Shown here piece after piece: positions 54,067 through 62,823 of a stretch of 64,000 nt of DNA. The number at the start of each line of letters is the position of its first letter. The first letter of the stretch is position 1. The translations under genes and the position numbers were made by a program. The notes beneath the pieces were generated by a model. The model made no database searches. It had not been told where the DNA came from and saw only the letters and a program-made list of their open reading frames with translations. This DNA is from JAUNBG01 sp964442735 (GTDB lineage: Bacteria; Planctomycetota; Planctomycetia; Pirellulales; Thermoguttaceae), in NCBI GenBank assembly GCA_964442735.1, contig CAYUAP010000005.1:1-64000 (forward strand). Reading direction: 5' to 3'.

Positions 54067-56745
54067 CTATTTTATTTTTTCATATTCGATAACAATAGCG
54101 CTTTGTTTTTCCGGAATCAAGAATGGATACTCGACTAATTCTGTTCCGGACAGCGTTTTGGTTTCGTCGATCTTGTAGCCTGATTTGAAACGGATTTTGT
54201 AGTTGGCCGTAGGTTCAATGGCTTTCATCGACAGATTTCGACCCAAATATGGAGAATTGGTTTGTCGGAAGATATAGACAAGACCTGCGGCCAGATCCGG
54301 TCGATGGAGCTGGAAGGCAATAATTGATGTTTTACCGAGCGCCGCATCCGAAAGCGGATAAAAATCCCCATACCAGAATTTCTGATAGACTTTAGCCTCG
54401 TTAATTGATTGTTTTGTTAATTCCGGATTATAGTCGTCGTCAAGGAAATTATATTGTAAAATAGCACCAGGACAGGCCGCACTTCGGAAGGTATAGGGAG
54501 AAGGATCCCAGGCTACAGAGGCGAAGAGTGGTATATATTGGGCAATGGAGAGTGACTGAATTTGATCCCATTCCGGATGACCGGGCCAACAGCAGGTATC
54601 GCTCCGCCATAGTGAAATTGATCGGGAGATTGTTTCCAAATCGATTCGGCGTCCACCGGAAGCACAGTTATCAATCCATAGACCCGGATGTCGAGATCGA
54701 ATCGTATCCCACATTCGATAATGTGCTTCTATATATCGTATTTCTGTCATACCCCGTCGATTGGGTTCATCGTTATCTCGCCAGTAATTTAGCGGATCTA
54801 TATTGAAGTCGTTTCGATAAATATTGACGCCATATTCCTCAATTCGTTTTGAGAGGAGATCGGTCATATATTTTTCAGCAGCCGGATCGGAGAGTTTGTA
54901 GAGTCCTCCTTTTTTGCCGCCAAAAACAAATTCTGAATGGTTTTGAGCGATATCGGTTTCAGGCGCGACACGTTCCGGCTCGAACCAGAGCGTGAATTTC
55001 AGACCGAGTTGATGGACAGCGGCCCCAAGAGCCTCAAGTCCGTTGGGAAAATTATTCTTGTCGGAGAACCAGTTACCGACGCCATTTGGAAAACCGACTG
55101 GGAACCAGGCGGCATCGAACCAATAGGAAGTACATCCGGCATTGGCTAATCGTCGTGCAAATTCAACTTGTTGATCATATTTCTCCCAACCCGTCCGTTT
55201 GCGATAATATCGATCAAAACATTGCCCGAAAATTTCCAATGGGACCGGCATCGTCTGCGATTTCACGTCGGGACCCGCAGTCCATTTCGGAGCGTACTCG
55301 AATAAAAGAAGGCGACGCCATAGGACATGGGCGTCAATTCGTTCACCATGCCACGGCATTAGTAATATGCGTGGCGATCGGATCGACTCGTCAGGATAGA
55401 GGACGGTTGCAATTTCTTCTTGTCCTACGGAGAGATGTGTGTCATGGGGGGAACTTTTACGGAATTTAGCCGACCATTGACCGGACCAGCCTATTGTCAT
55501 AAAAACACCTTCATCCATGGTTCTGGAATCGACCGACGAACGACTGATATTCCAAAACGGCATGACTCCATTTGACGGACGTCCACCGACTGGTGAAAAC
55601 GTTTTTTCTTCTCCGTCTTTCAACGGGTATAATTCCGGAAGCCAACTGGTTTCATTACAGGAGTCACCACGAAGTGTGTGAACGGCAATTGGAATGTTTT
55701 CCAGTCCCAGATTGAGTGTTGTCTCCAGGACCTTGACATCTGATAAAATCGGAGTTTCCTTCTTGCCTCCATTTTTGAAATTCAGAAGCCACTCAATTGC
55801 AGCGAAATTTTCAAAATGTCGGACAACCGCCTCTACAATCAATCCGGTTTCCGGGTCTGTCCAACGATAGGCTGTTCGACACGAATCAAGAGGTTCCGCC
55901 TTAAAGGTCCATTTCGGTAATAATTCCGTTGACGATTTTCCTCCATAAATAAAAGAGAATGGGTAATTCGATCCGGTCAGAAGTTGTGCGGTCCGATCCG
56001 ACAGGGAATACATGGTATCATCAGTGGCAATGACCTTCGCTTCCGCCCAATCCGCTTGATCACAACTGGGGCCATCTTCGGTCGTTTCGACTAAAAGAGT
56101 TAATTCGGAGGTTGGAGGATCTATTTTCAATTCGATTTTTTGCGCCTTGTCTTTTCCAGTTAAAATACCGGAACGGAAAATTTCTTTTTTATTGGCTAGA
56201 ACGGCAAAAATGACCGAACCGGCAGATCCATGGGTTGAGCTGTTGTTGTCGATTCCAATGTTTGCCGAAAACCATTTGACCGGCTTCGGAAAATGAACCA
56301 ATATTTCACTGTTTGCATGCGTACCAAGACCTGTTTTATATTCGGTAGGACCTATTTTGATTTTATTACCCATACACGACTCGTTAAATCGGAGTCGATT
56401 ATAATCCTGATGAATGACTTCAATTGAAATACGATTTGGATTGGGTATACTTTTTTTCCTGGCGAAAACAGCCGATTCCCAAGTACGAATTTGTTCGATC
56501 TGTGTGGAGTCGTGCATGATTTCGTCATTCGGACATGTTGGTCCCCAAGTTGCATAGTCGATGGCATTGGAATCAAATGGACTGACCTCTGTTAATTTAT
56601 TGGTGATTTTACTGGATGAAGAGTTGGTTCGAATCTCCTTTTTTTCCGTTGCATTTGAATAGATCGTCCAAAACATTAATACCATTAGAACCGATATAAA
56701 GTTGAGAATGGTTTTTATGTTGATTACCTTTTTTTTTGTATCCAT
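54067..56745 (-). CDS. Secreted NPCBM-GH36 alpha-galactosidase-like enzyme
   Basis: 892 residues. The N-terminus (ILNFISVLMVLMFWTIYSNA) is a signal or anchor. Residues about 65-245 are an NPCBM-type module (GLGTHANSEILVHFP and SAGSVIFAVLA). The GH36 body shows a beta-sandwich (about 250-490), then the barrel with FDAAWFPVG, LWFEPERV, IYRNDFNIDP (nucleophile Asp646, in place of the common KWD) and DNCASGGRRIDLE...WRSDTCC (acid/base Asp716). It likely removes alpha-galactosyl or related residues from polysaccharide outside the cytoplasm. It is encoded 185 bp after (downstream of) a Gfo/Idh gene on the same strand. Confidence 0.86.
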   Translation of the reverse strand: MDTKKKVINIKTILNFISVLMVLMFWTIYSNATEKKEIRTNSSSSKITNKLTEVSPFDSNAIDYATWGPTCPNDEIMHDSTQIEQIRTWESAVFARKKSIPNPNRISIEVIHQDYNRLRFNESCMGNKIKIGPTEYKTGLGTHANSEILVHFPKPVKWFSANIGIDNNSSTHGSAGSVIFAVLANKKEIFRSGILTGKDKAQKIELKIDPPTSELTLLVETTEDGPSCDQADWAEAKVIATDDTMYSLSDRTAQLLTGSNYPFSFIYGGKSSTELLPKWTFKAEPLDSCRTAYRWTDPETGLIVEAVVRHFENFAAIEWLLNFKNGGKKETPILSDVKVLETTLNLGLENIPIAVHTLRGDSCNETSWLPELYPLKDGEEKTFSPVGGRPSNGVMPFWNISRSSVDSRTMDEGVFMTIGWSGQWSAKFRKSSPHDTHLSVGQEEIATVLYPDESIRSPRILLMPWHGERIDAHVLWRRLLLFEYAPKWTAGPDVKSQTMPVPLEIFGQCFDRYYRKRTGWEKYDQQVEFARRLANAGCTSYWFDAAWFPVGFPNGVGNWFSDKNNFPNGLEALGAAVHQLGLKFTLWFEPERVAPETDIAQNHSEFVFGGKKGGLYKLSDPAAEKYMTDLLSKRIEEYGVNIYRNDFNIDPLNYWRDNDEPNRRGMTEIRYIEAHYRMWDTIRSRHPGLWIDNCASGGRRIDLETISRSISLWRSDTCCWPGHPEWDQIQSLSIAQYIPLFASVAWDPSPYTFRSAACPGAILQYNFLDDDYNPELTKQSINEAKVYQKFWYGDFYPLSDAALGKTSIIAFQLHRPDLAAGLVYIFRQTNSPYLGRNLSMKAIEPTANYKIRFKSGYKIDETKTLSGTELVEYPFLIPEKQSAIVIEYEKIK

Positions 56746-56930
56746 TGTTTATTATACTTTCTCTTTTTGATAAATAAAGAAAAGGAAATTCCAGACAGTA
56801 TTGGGAACTGTCTTTAGTTACTAAAACGGTAAATGATATTATTTACAGCCACGAATATTACATCTCCGGTTAAAAATACCTTTTATTTACACCTTGATTT
56901 ACACCTTGATTTTCCAATAAAGTTTGGCGA

Positions 56931-58433
56931 TCAGACTTTATCGGCGTCCGGAACGACGAATTCACCACGATATTCACGTGTTTCCTGTTTTTTCGCATCG
57001 GCATTATCGATAAAATGTTCTTCCTTCGGATCGAATTTGAGCATTGGACCAACGGACAACGGAGTTCGTTTGAGATCTACATTATTTGCTTTCAGTTGGG
57101 CAACTGTTCGTTTGAATGTTGCTTCGTTATCATCGTGACTTGGAACGTCTTTAATGATTTTAAGTGCTTCGTCGAGGGAGACTTTATTCTGTTCTCCTAA
57201 ATAATAGGAGGTATTAGCCAGGTGTGCCAGACCAGCAGACAAATGTCCACATTTAGCATCGGCGTTTAATAGGGAGTAATCACGTTTAAGGCAGGCGGTA
57301 ATAAAATTATCGAAATGGAGATTATCGGATCCTCCCTTGAATTCTTTAATCACATTTCCTTTTAAATCGTATGCGGCCGTATAGCCATATTGGGATTGAA
57401 CCCAATATCCTTCGGACCCGTAGGCAATGACACCGACTTTAGCACCATTGACCGCAGCCGTTTCAAGACCGAATGTTTCGAAAACGAGTGTTTTACCATC
57501 GGCATAATTATAAATGGCAATTTCGATATTGGCGGTATCACCGGCATCAACATAGTTTGGATCCTTCATTTCGATATCATAACCGAGTCGTCCACCATAG
57601 GTAATAACACTGATTGGAAATTCGGTAACACCGAGTGCGGTCCGCGCGATATCGGTTTGATGTGGTCCCTGATTACCGGAATCACCATTTCCAAACAGAC
57701 GTTGCCAATGCCAATCATAATGGAAATTACGTCTTGTACAAGGTTCGATTATTGGAGCTGGTCCGGACCATAGATTGTAATCGACTTCCTTCGGAATCGG
57801 ATATTTACCGAGTGGACCAATAGCTTTACGACGTCGATAACAGAGGCCTCTAACCAACTTTATTTCGCCGATTCCTCCGGAATGAATGAATTTAAATCCA
57901 TCTTTAACCGCCGGATTCGAACGGCATTGTGACCCGACCTGGCACATCCGACCATATTTTTTAGCAGCGGCAATTAGAGCTTTTCCTTCATGGATATTGT
58001 GACAAATTGGTTTTTCGATATAAACGTCTTTACCTGCCATCATGGCCCAAACACCACCTAGTGCATGCCAATGATTCGTCGATGCACAACTAACAAGGTC
58101 CACACCGGAAATGGCGAGTCCTTCTCGCATATCACGAACCTGTTTCGGTTCGAAACCTTGTGCTTTTTTAATAATGGCAGCCGCTTTTTCCAAGTGATTT
58201 ATATCGGGATCGGCGATACATACGATTTGTGTTCGTGGATCGGTCAGAAATTCCTGAACATGACTTCCAAGTCCTCGTCCGCCGCATCCCATGACCATAA
58301 CTCCCAGTTTTTCATTGGCACTTGGCTTTTTCTCTTCCACTGCACTCAAATAGACACCTGTCGTTGTACCCAGAGCAACACTTCCCGTTATGATCGAACT
58401 ACTAATAAATTCTCTTCTTGAAATCATATCCAT
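56931..58433 (-). CDS. Gfo/Idh/MocA-family oxidoreductase with Tat signal
   Basis: 500 residues. ATG 58433 has AAGGA about 10 nt upstream. MISRREFISSSIITGSVALG is a twin-Arg leader (RREFI). LGVMVMGCGGRGLGSHV is the NAD(P)-binding motif (GxGGRG), and VYIEKPICHNIHEG carries the EKP motif; NWHWQR-type and GDSGNQGPHQTDIAR segments are typical of the planctomycete group. It probably works as an exported glycosidase or oxidoreductase acting on sugars. The last ~45 residues are charged. A strong palindrome lies 33 bp upstream of its start. Confidence 0.85.
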   Translation of the reverse strand: MDMISRREFISSSIITGSVALGTTTGVYLSAVEEKKPSANEKLGVMVMGCGGRGLGSHVQEFLTDPRTQIVCIADPDINHLEKAAAIIKKAQGFEPKQVRDMREGLAISGVDLVSCASTNHWHALGGVWAMMAGKDVYIEKPICHNIHEGKALIAAAKKYGRMCQVGSQCRSNPAVKDGFKFIHSGGIGEIKLVRGLCYRRRKAIGPLGKYPIPKEVDYNLWSGPAPIIEPCTRRNFHYDWHWQRLFGNGDSGNQGPHQTDIARTALGVTEFPISVITYGGRLGYDIEMKDPNYVDAGDTANIEIAIYNYADGKTLVFETFGLETAAVNGAKVGVIAYGSEGYWVQSQYGYTAAYDLKGNVIKEFKGGSDNLHFDNFITACLKRDYSLLNADAKCGHLSAGLAHLANTSYYLGEQNKVSLDEALKIIKDVPSHDDNEATFKRTVAQLKANNVDLKRTPLSVGPMLKFDPKEEHFIDNADAKKQETREYRGEFVVPDADKV

Positions 58434-58465
58434 TGTAAAAATATCCTTCTAAATTTTTGATAAAT

Positions 58466-58515
58466 GAACGGACTGCCGAACGTTTTTCGTTAAGGTTCGG
58501 GACAGCATACCGTTC
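58466..58515. promoter_or_regulatory. Two-step palindrome in the leader of the Gfo/Idh gene
   Basis: Outer arms GAACGG (58466-58471) and CCGTTC (58510-58515), inner arms CTGCCGAAC (58473-58481) and GTTCGGGACAG (58495-58505), with a loop around 58482-58494. It lies 33-82 bp upstream of the Tat oxidoreductase start on the minus strand, so it could be an mRNA leader hairpin or an operator. The function is inferred from position only. Confidence 0.5.
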
Positions 58516-58630
58516 AAAATGTTTATTTCCATAGAGTATACTAGAATCAAAAGTCCTTTACAAGCATATTATCGTAAAAAACTTAAAACAAGGCGTTCGA
58601 CCAATAAAAGGGAGGATTTTCCTTTCTGTA

Positions 58631-58676
58631 ATCTTGTTTTATATTGACTTGAAATCTTGTTTTATATTGTCTTGAA
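58631..58676. repeat. 23-bp unit, two tandem copies, in a divergent spacer
   Basis: Units at 58631-58653 and 58654-58676 (atcttgttttatattg...) differ at one base. They lie in the 477-bp region between divergent genes at 58433 and 58911, followed by an AT-rich run (about 58680-58715). No gene is seen in the region. Confidence 0.88.
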
Positions 58677-58910
58677 ATTTGATGATATATATTGTAATAT
58701 ATATTATAATTGTAACATCTATTGTATTAGAGCATCCTGTAAAATCCTGTTCAATCACCGATAATTTTATGGAATTTGTTTTAACGTATTGTCGTTATGA
58801 CCCTTTGTTGATAGAATAGATAGTATAAAGATAGGGTAGACTTCGTTGGACGAGGCTGTCCAGGATCCCCGTTACAAGTGTTGTTCCTACTTGATTAAGA
58901 GTAATAATAT

Positions 58911-61223
58911 ATGAGTTTATTAACACCTGTTTTTTTGATTGCCGGTGTTTGTGCCGCAGTAATTCCGATTATTTTACATTTTATGATGCGAGGCAAGCCT
59001 AAAAAAGTGGAGTTTCCTGCCTTGAGGTTTGTTCGGCAGTCTTTTTTGGGGAATCGAAGTAAATACCGGCTTCGTCACTGGCTTCTTCTGTTATGTCGTG
59101 TTGTGATTCTGATTATGTTGGGATTGGCACTGGCACGCCCGATCCTGATGACCTTAAAATCCGGAAGTGAACAAGGTACTGCTTCCGGTATGATGACGGT
59201 ATTGAATCAGCGGAGTGAAGGTCCGGTTGCCATGGTTTTGGTTATTGATACTTCTGTCCGTATGGCAGCAATGGAGAAGAATCAGACACGGCTTGCTTCG
59301 GCCCAGAGCGAGGCGCGTTATCTTTTATCTCGTCTGCCCCAAGGGAGCAAGGCAGCCATTATTGATTCCAGTTGTGATCATGATTCGTTTCAGGTTGACT
59401 TGACAGCAGCACTTGAAATTTTGGATCAGTTGCGTATTGTTCCAAATGGTCGGTCACTACCAGATTCGATAATAGAGGCACTTCGTCTGTTAAAAAACGT
59501 ACCGTTGGAAGACCAGGAGATCTTTGTTATAACGGATCGAACGGAAACAAGTTGGCCTGTTCGGCAGAAAGAACAGATTCTTCGTTTTTTATCATCTTGG
59601 AATAGTGGACAACAGGAATCATTTCCACCGACAATCTATTTAATCGACTGTGGTCAAGATCAGGTGACCAATATTTCCATTTTGGACTGCGGTTTGGCTT
59701 CCGAGGTTTTTCCGACGAAAACGGCCTTGCAATTTCAGGTGGAAATGAGTCATAGCGGATCTGCCCGAGACGATACCCTTGAACTTCACCTGCTTCCACA
59801 AACGAAACCATCTTCAGTGAATAAAGATATAGTGAATAAAGATATTACGGACAAAGATCTTTTTTCAAAAAAAGACGGGAATATAGATCTTCTCTCCGAA
59901 ACACCGGTGAAAGCGGAAGTACCAGTTTCTTTCAGTGAAGGTGATTCGAAGCGAACCGCCGTATTAACCTTGTCCGACTTGACGCCCGGCATTTATCAGG
60001 GAGGGGTTCGGTTTAAAGGAGGCGATCTTCTAGCAGTTGACAATAAACGATGGTTTACATTTGAGGTTCGTTCTGACTGGAATATTCTCGTAGTCAGTGA
60101 TAATCCGACCGCGAAGAAATCACTGTTTGTTCGGGAAGCATTGGCTCCGGAGGAACTGCGTCGTACCGGTCGCGCGCCTTTTCAGTTAAAGATTGTATCC
60201 TGGAATGATCTTGATCAGTTAAAACGAACCGACCTACAAGCCTATCAGGCCATTTTACTTTTGGATCCACCACGAACGCTGGAGCGCAGTGCAGGTGTGT
60301 TATTGGAATACGTTCGTGCAGGAGGTGGTTTGGGGATTTTTCTTGGACGGAATGCCCAACCAACCTATTTTGGTCGTGATAAAATACGGGAACTTCTAGG
60401 AGCGCAACTTGTTAATCAGGTTCGCGTTCCTGAATGGTCGGTCGGTCTTGTTCCTGTTCAGTACGAGAATCTTGTTCTAGCGTCATTTCGGCCGTTTGCA
60501 CAAGGTTCGGATATTCCCTGGAGTGCCATGACCGTCAATAGATATTGGTATATGAACGAGTTATCGCCTCAATTGAATCGTATTATCGACTATACCGATG
60601 GTCGTCCGGCCCTTTATCTTCATTCGATGGGGCAGGGGACGGTTCTGGTCTGTACATCCCCCCTATCGGATCTTCCGGCAGAGTCACCATGGAATCTATG
60701 GCCAACGGGAGACGCATCATGGATTTTTCCTGTTCTAATGGATGGAATTGCACGGCATCTTCTCTCCGGGGGCATGTCCAGTCGAAATATTATAGCTGGT
60801 CAATCGATTGTTATTCGTTCCCATAATAATGAATTGCCGGAAAAAGGTGTTCTTCATTTTCCCAATGGTGAAACAATTGAGATCAATGCTATTATGGGCG
60901 AAAAACGTTTTCTATTTACCGGAACCAATCAAATCGGTCCCTATATTCTGGATTCAAAAGAAAAGGGGCAGGAGACGTTCCGGTCAGGCTTTACCGTAAA
61001 TTATTCGCCGGAAGAATATAATCTTCGGACATTGACCAAGGACGATATTTTGACTTTTTTCGGTTCAGATAACGCTCAATGGCTCAATCAGAAGGAGGCG
61101 GTCGTCACGACAAAGAATCGACAGCGAACTGGTACCGAGTTTTATTCCAGTGTCGTTCTGTTATTGGCGGTCCTACTTCTTGCGGAAGCGGTCTGGTCGC
61201 AACGATTTTATAGAGAAAAATGA
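58911..61223 (+). CDS. BatA-like membrane protein with VWA-like domain
   Basis: 770 residues. Residues 1-85 are the BatA N-terminus with two membrane helices (LIAGVCAAVIPIILHFMM and HWLLLLCRVVILIMLGLALA). About 105-270 is a von Willebrand A-like fold (VAMVLVIDTSVRMAAME), where the metal-site Ser pattern DxSxS reads DTSVR, so the metal site may be incomplete. The long middle resembles the glutamine-amidotransferase-like domain of such proteins (DLQAYQAILLLDPP, YVRAGGGLGIFLG). One membrane helix closes the protein (YSSVVLLLAVLLLAEAVW). The role in planctomycetes is unknown; relatives stand with MoxR ATPase genes, not seen here. It starts divergently from the Gfo/Idh gene. Confidence 0.8.
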   Translation: MSLLTPVFLIAGVCAAVIPIILHFMMRGKPKKVEFPALRFVRQSFLGNRSKYRLRHWLLLLCRVVILIMLGLALARPILMTLKSGSEQGTASGMMTVLNQRSEGPVAMVLVIDTSVRMAAMEKNQTRLASAQSEARYLLSRLPQGSKAAIIDSSCDHDSFQVDLTAALEILDQLRIVPNGRSLPDSIIEALRLLKNVPLEDQEIFVITDRTETSWPVRQKEQILRFLSSWNSGQQESFPPTIYLIDCGQDQVTNISILDCGLASEVFPTKTALQFQVEMSHSGSARDDTLELHLLPQTKPSSVNKDIVNKDITDKDLFSKKDGNIDLLSETPVKAEVPVSFSEGDSKRTAVLTLSDLTPGIYQGGVRFKGGDLLAVDNKRWFTFEVRSDWNILVVSDNPTAKKSLFVREALAPEELRRTGRAPFQLKIVSWNDLDQLKRTDLQAYQAILLLDPPRTLERSAGVLLEYVRAGGGLGIFLGRNAQPTYFGRDKIRELLGAQLVNQVRVPEWSVGLVPVQYENLVLASFRPFAQGSDIPWSAMTVNRYWYMNELSPQLNRIIDYTDGRPALYLHSMGQGTVLVCTSPLSDLPAESPWNLWPTGDASWIFPVLMDGIARHLLSGGMSSRNIIAGQSIVIRSHNNELPEKGVLHFPNGETIEINAIMGEKRFLFTGTNQIGPYILDSKEKGQETFRSGFTVNYSPEEYNLRTLTKDDILTFFGSDNAQWLNQKEAVVTTKNRQRTGTEFYSSVVLLLAVLLLAEAVWSQRFYREK

Positions 61224-61440
61224 ATTTTCGGGAGATTTGTTCTGTTATTGTCTTTTTATGCAATAGTAAACGGATTTTCATATCAAGGTTACCGATTATA
61301 ATATAAAGAAGATTTTATACCCTAATATAAAGGATCTGGAAGGTGGATGTTTCTTCACATTCCGAAAACCGGTTGAAAACTTAAAAACGAAAACTGTCTT
61401 GAAGACATTTAAATAGGATAGGAATCATGGAGATAGATGT

Positions 61441-62757
61441 ATGAAAATATTTATTGCGATTCTAAAAAAAGAGCGTTGGGTATCATGTTTATTTTTACTG
61501 TTTCTCTTGATTTCATTATACGGCTGTGATCGAGTTAAATCAACCATGAAACAACCCGTCGATGAAAAACAGCCGTCATTGGTACGAACGATGGTCATTC
61601 CGGAAGGAACGAAGATGGAAAATCGTGTTTTTCCCGTCTTTACCAAGGAGGGACAGAGTGCGAAAATTTCATTTCGTGTTCCTGGTGAATTATTCGAGTT
61701 GAACGTAAAGATTGGTCAGCAGGTTAAAAAAGATGAAATAATAGCCAAATTGGATCAACGTGATTATATATTAGCCGTAGAACGAATTGGAAAAGGTTTG
61801 GAGGAGGCGCAAGCCGGTCTCAAGGCCATGAAGACCGGAGCACGGGTGGAAGATATAAAATCTCTTGAGTCACAACTAGCTGCGGCGACATCACAATTGG
61901 AACAGGCGGAAAAGCAGTATAAACGAATGGAGAATCTGAAAAAAGACGGCACAGTCGCCGATGTTCAGTTTGATATGGCCAAAACGACCCGGGATTCCGT
62001 TCAGGCGCAAAAACTGTCGCTGGAAGAACAACTCAAGAAGGCTAAATCCGGATCACGGGAAGAAGAGATTCAAATGATGGAGGCTAAAATTGCCGGTTTG
62101 AATATAGATTTGACTCTTGCGAAAAATAAACTCAAGGATACCGAACTCAAGGCTCCTTTTGACGGTACTATTTCCGAAAAATTCTATGATAATCATGAAA
62201 TGATTCTACCGGGTCTACCTGTCGTCTCTATTGCCAATACCAAATTAATGGAAGCGACCTTGAGTGTTCCGCGCGATATTGTTCTTCGTCAAGAGAATAT
62301 TAAAGGAGTCGAATGTGAATTCAGTATACCGGAGAATGTCAAATTTTCCGCCAGAATAAAGGAAATTGGGCAATCCGTTCAGCAAGGGACTCTCTCCTAT
62401 CCTATGACTGTTATAATCGATCTTGCCCAGCGTTCCGGAACGATTCTGTCCGGAATGACCGGAACGGCAACTATCTCCATAACCGGCAATGAAAAAACTT
62501 TCTTCGTTCCAACCTCCAGTATAATTACCGCCAATCCTAATGATTTATCCAAGGAAACCTGTCTGTGGTTGGTAGATAAGGAACAACAGACGGTCTCGCG
62601 TAAAACGGTTAAAGTTGGGACGATCACCGACAAGGGAGTTACGATCGAATCCGGCTTGAATCCAGGTGATATCATTGTTACGGCAGGAGCCCGATTTTTG
62701 ACCGATGGTCAAAAAATTCGTATGGAGAAGGTGGAGAATGTAAAGACGTCGTTATAA
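61441..62757 (+). CDS. RND efflux periplasmic adaptor lipoprotein (AcrA/MexA-like)
   Basis: 438 residues, ATG 61441 with GGAG upstream. A lipobox (LISLYGC) near residue 29 anchors it. AKISFRVPGELFELNVKIG...QVKKDEIIAKLDQRDY is the first lipoyl half, a helical hairpin (about 110-220) follows, then the second lipoyl part ELKAPFDGTISEKFYDNHE and beta-barrel and membrane-proximal domains (to about 430). It links an RND pump to an outer-membrane factor. The permease begins 66 bp downstream, so the two form an operon. Confidence 0.92.
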   Translation: MKIFIAILKKERWVSCLFLLFLLISLYGCDRVKSTMKQPVDEKQPSLVRTMVIPEGTKMENRVFPVFTKEGQSAKISFRVPGELFELNVKIGQQVKKDEIIAKLDQRDYILAVERIGKGLEEAQAGLKAMKTGARVEDIKSLESQLAAATSQLEQAEKQYKRMENLKKDGTVADVQFDMAKTTRDSVQAQKLSLEEQLKKAKSGSREEEIQMMEAKIAGLNIDLTLAKNKLKDTELKAPFDGTISEKFYDNHEMILPGLPVVSIANTKLMEATLSVPRDIVLRQENIKGVECEFSIPENVKFSARIKEIGQSVQQGTLSYPMTVIIDLAQRSGTILSGMTGTATISITGNEKTFFVPTSSIITANPNDLSKETCLWLVDKEQQTVSRKTVKVGTITDKGVTIESGLNPGDIIVTAGARFLTDGQKIRMEKVENVKTSL

Positions 62758-62823
62758 TGTTTCCGATTGTTGAAGACATTCCGAGATATTTAATATAGAT
62801 TTACGAAAATTCATGGTATAAAA

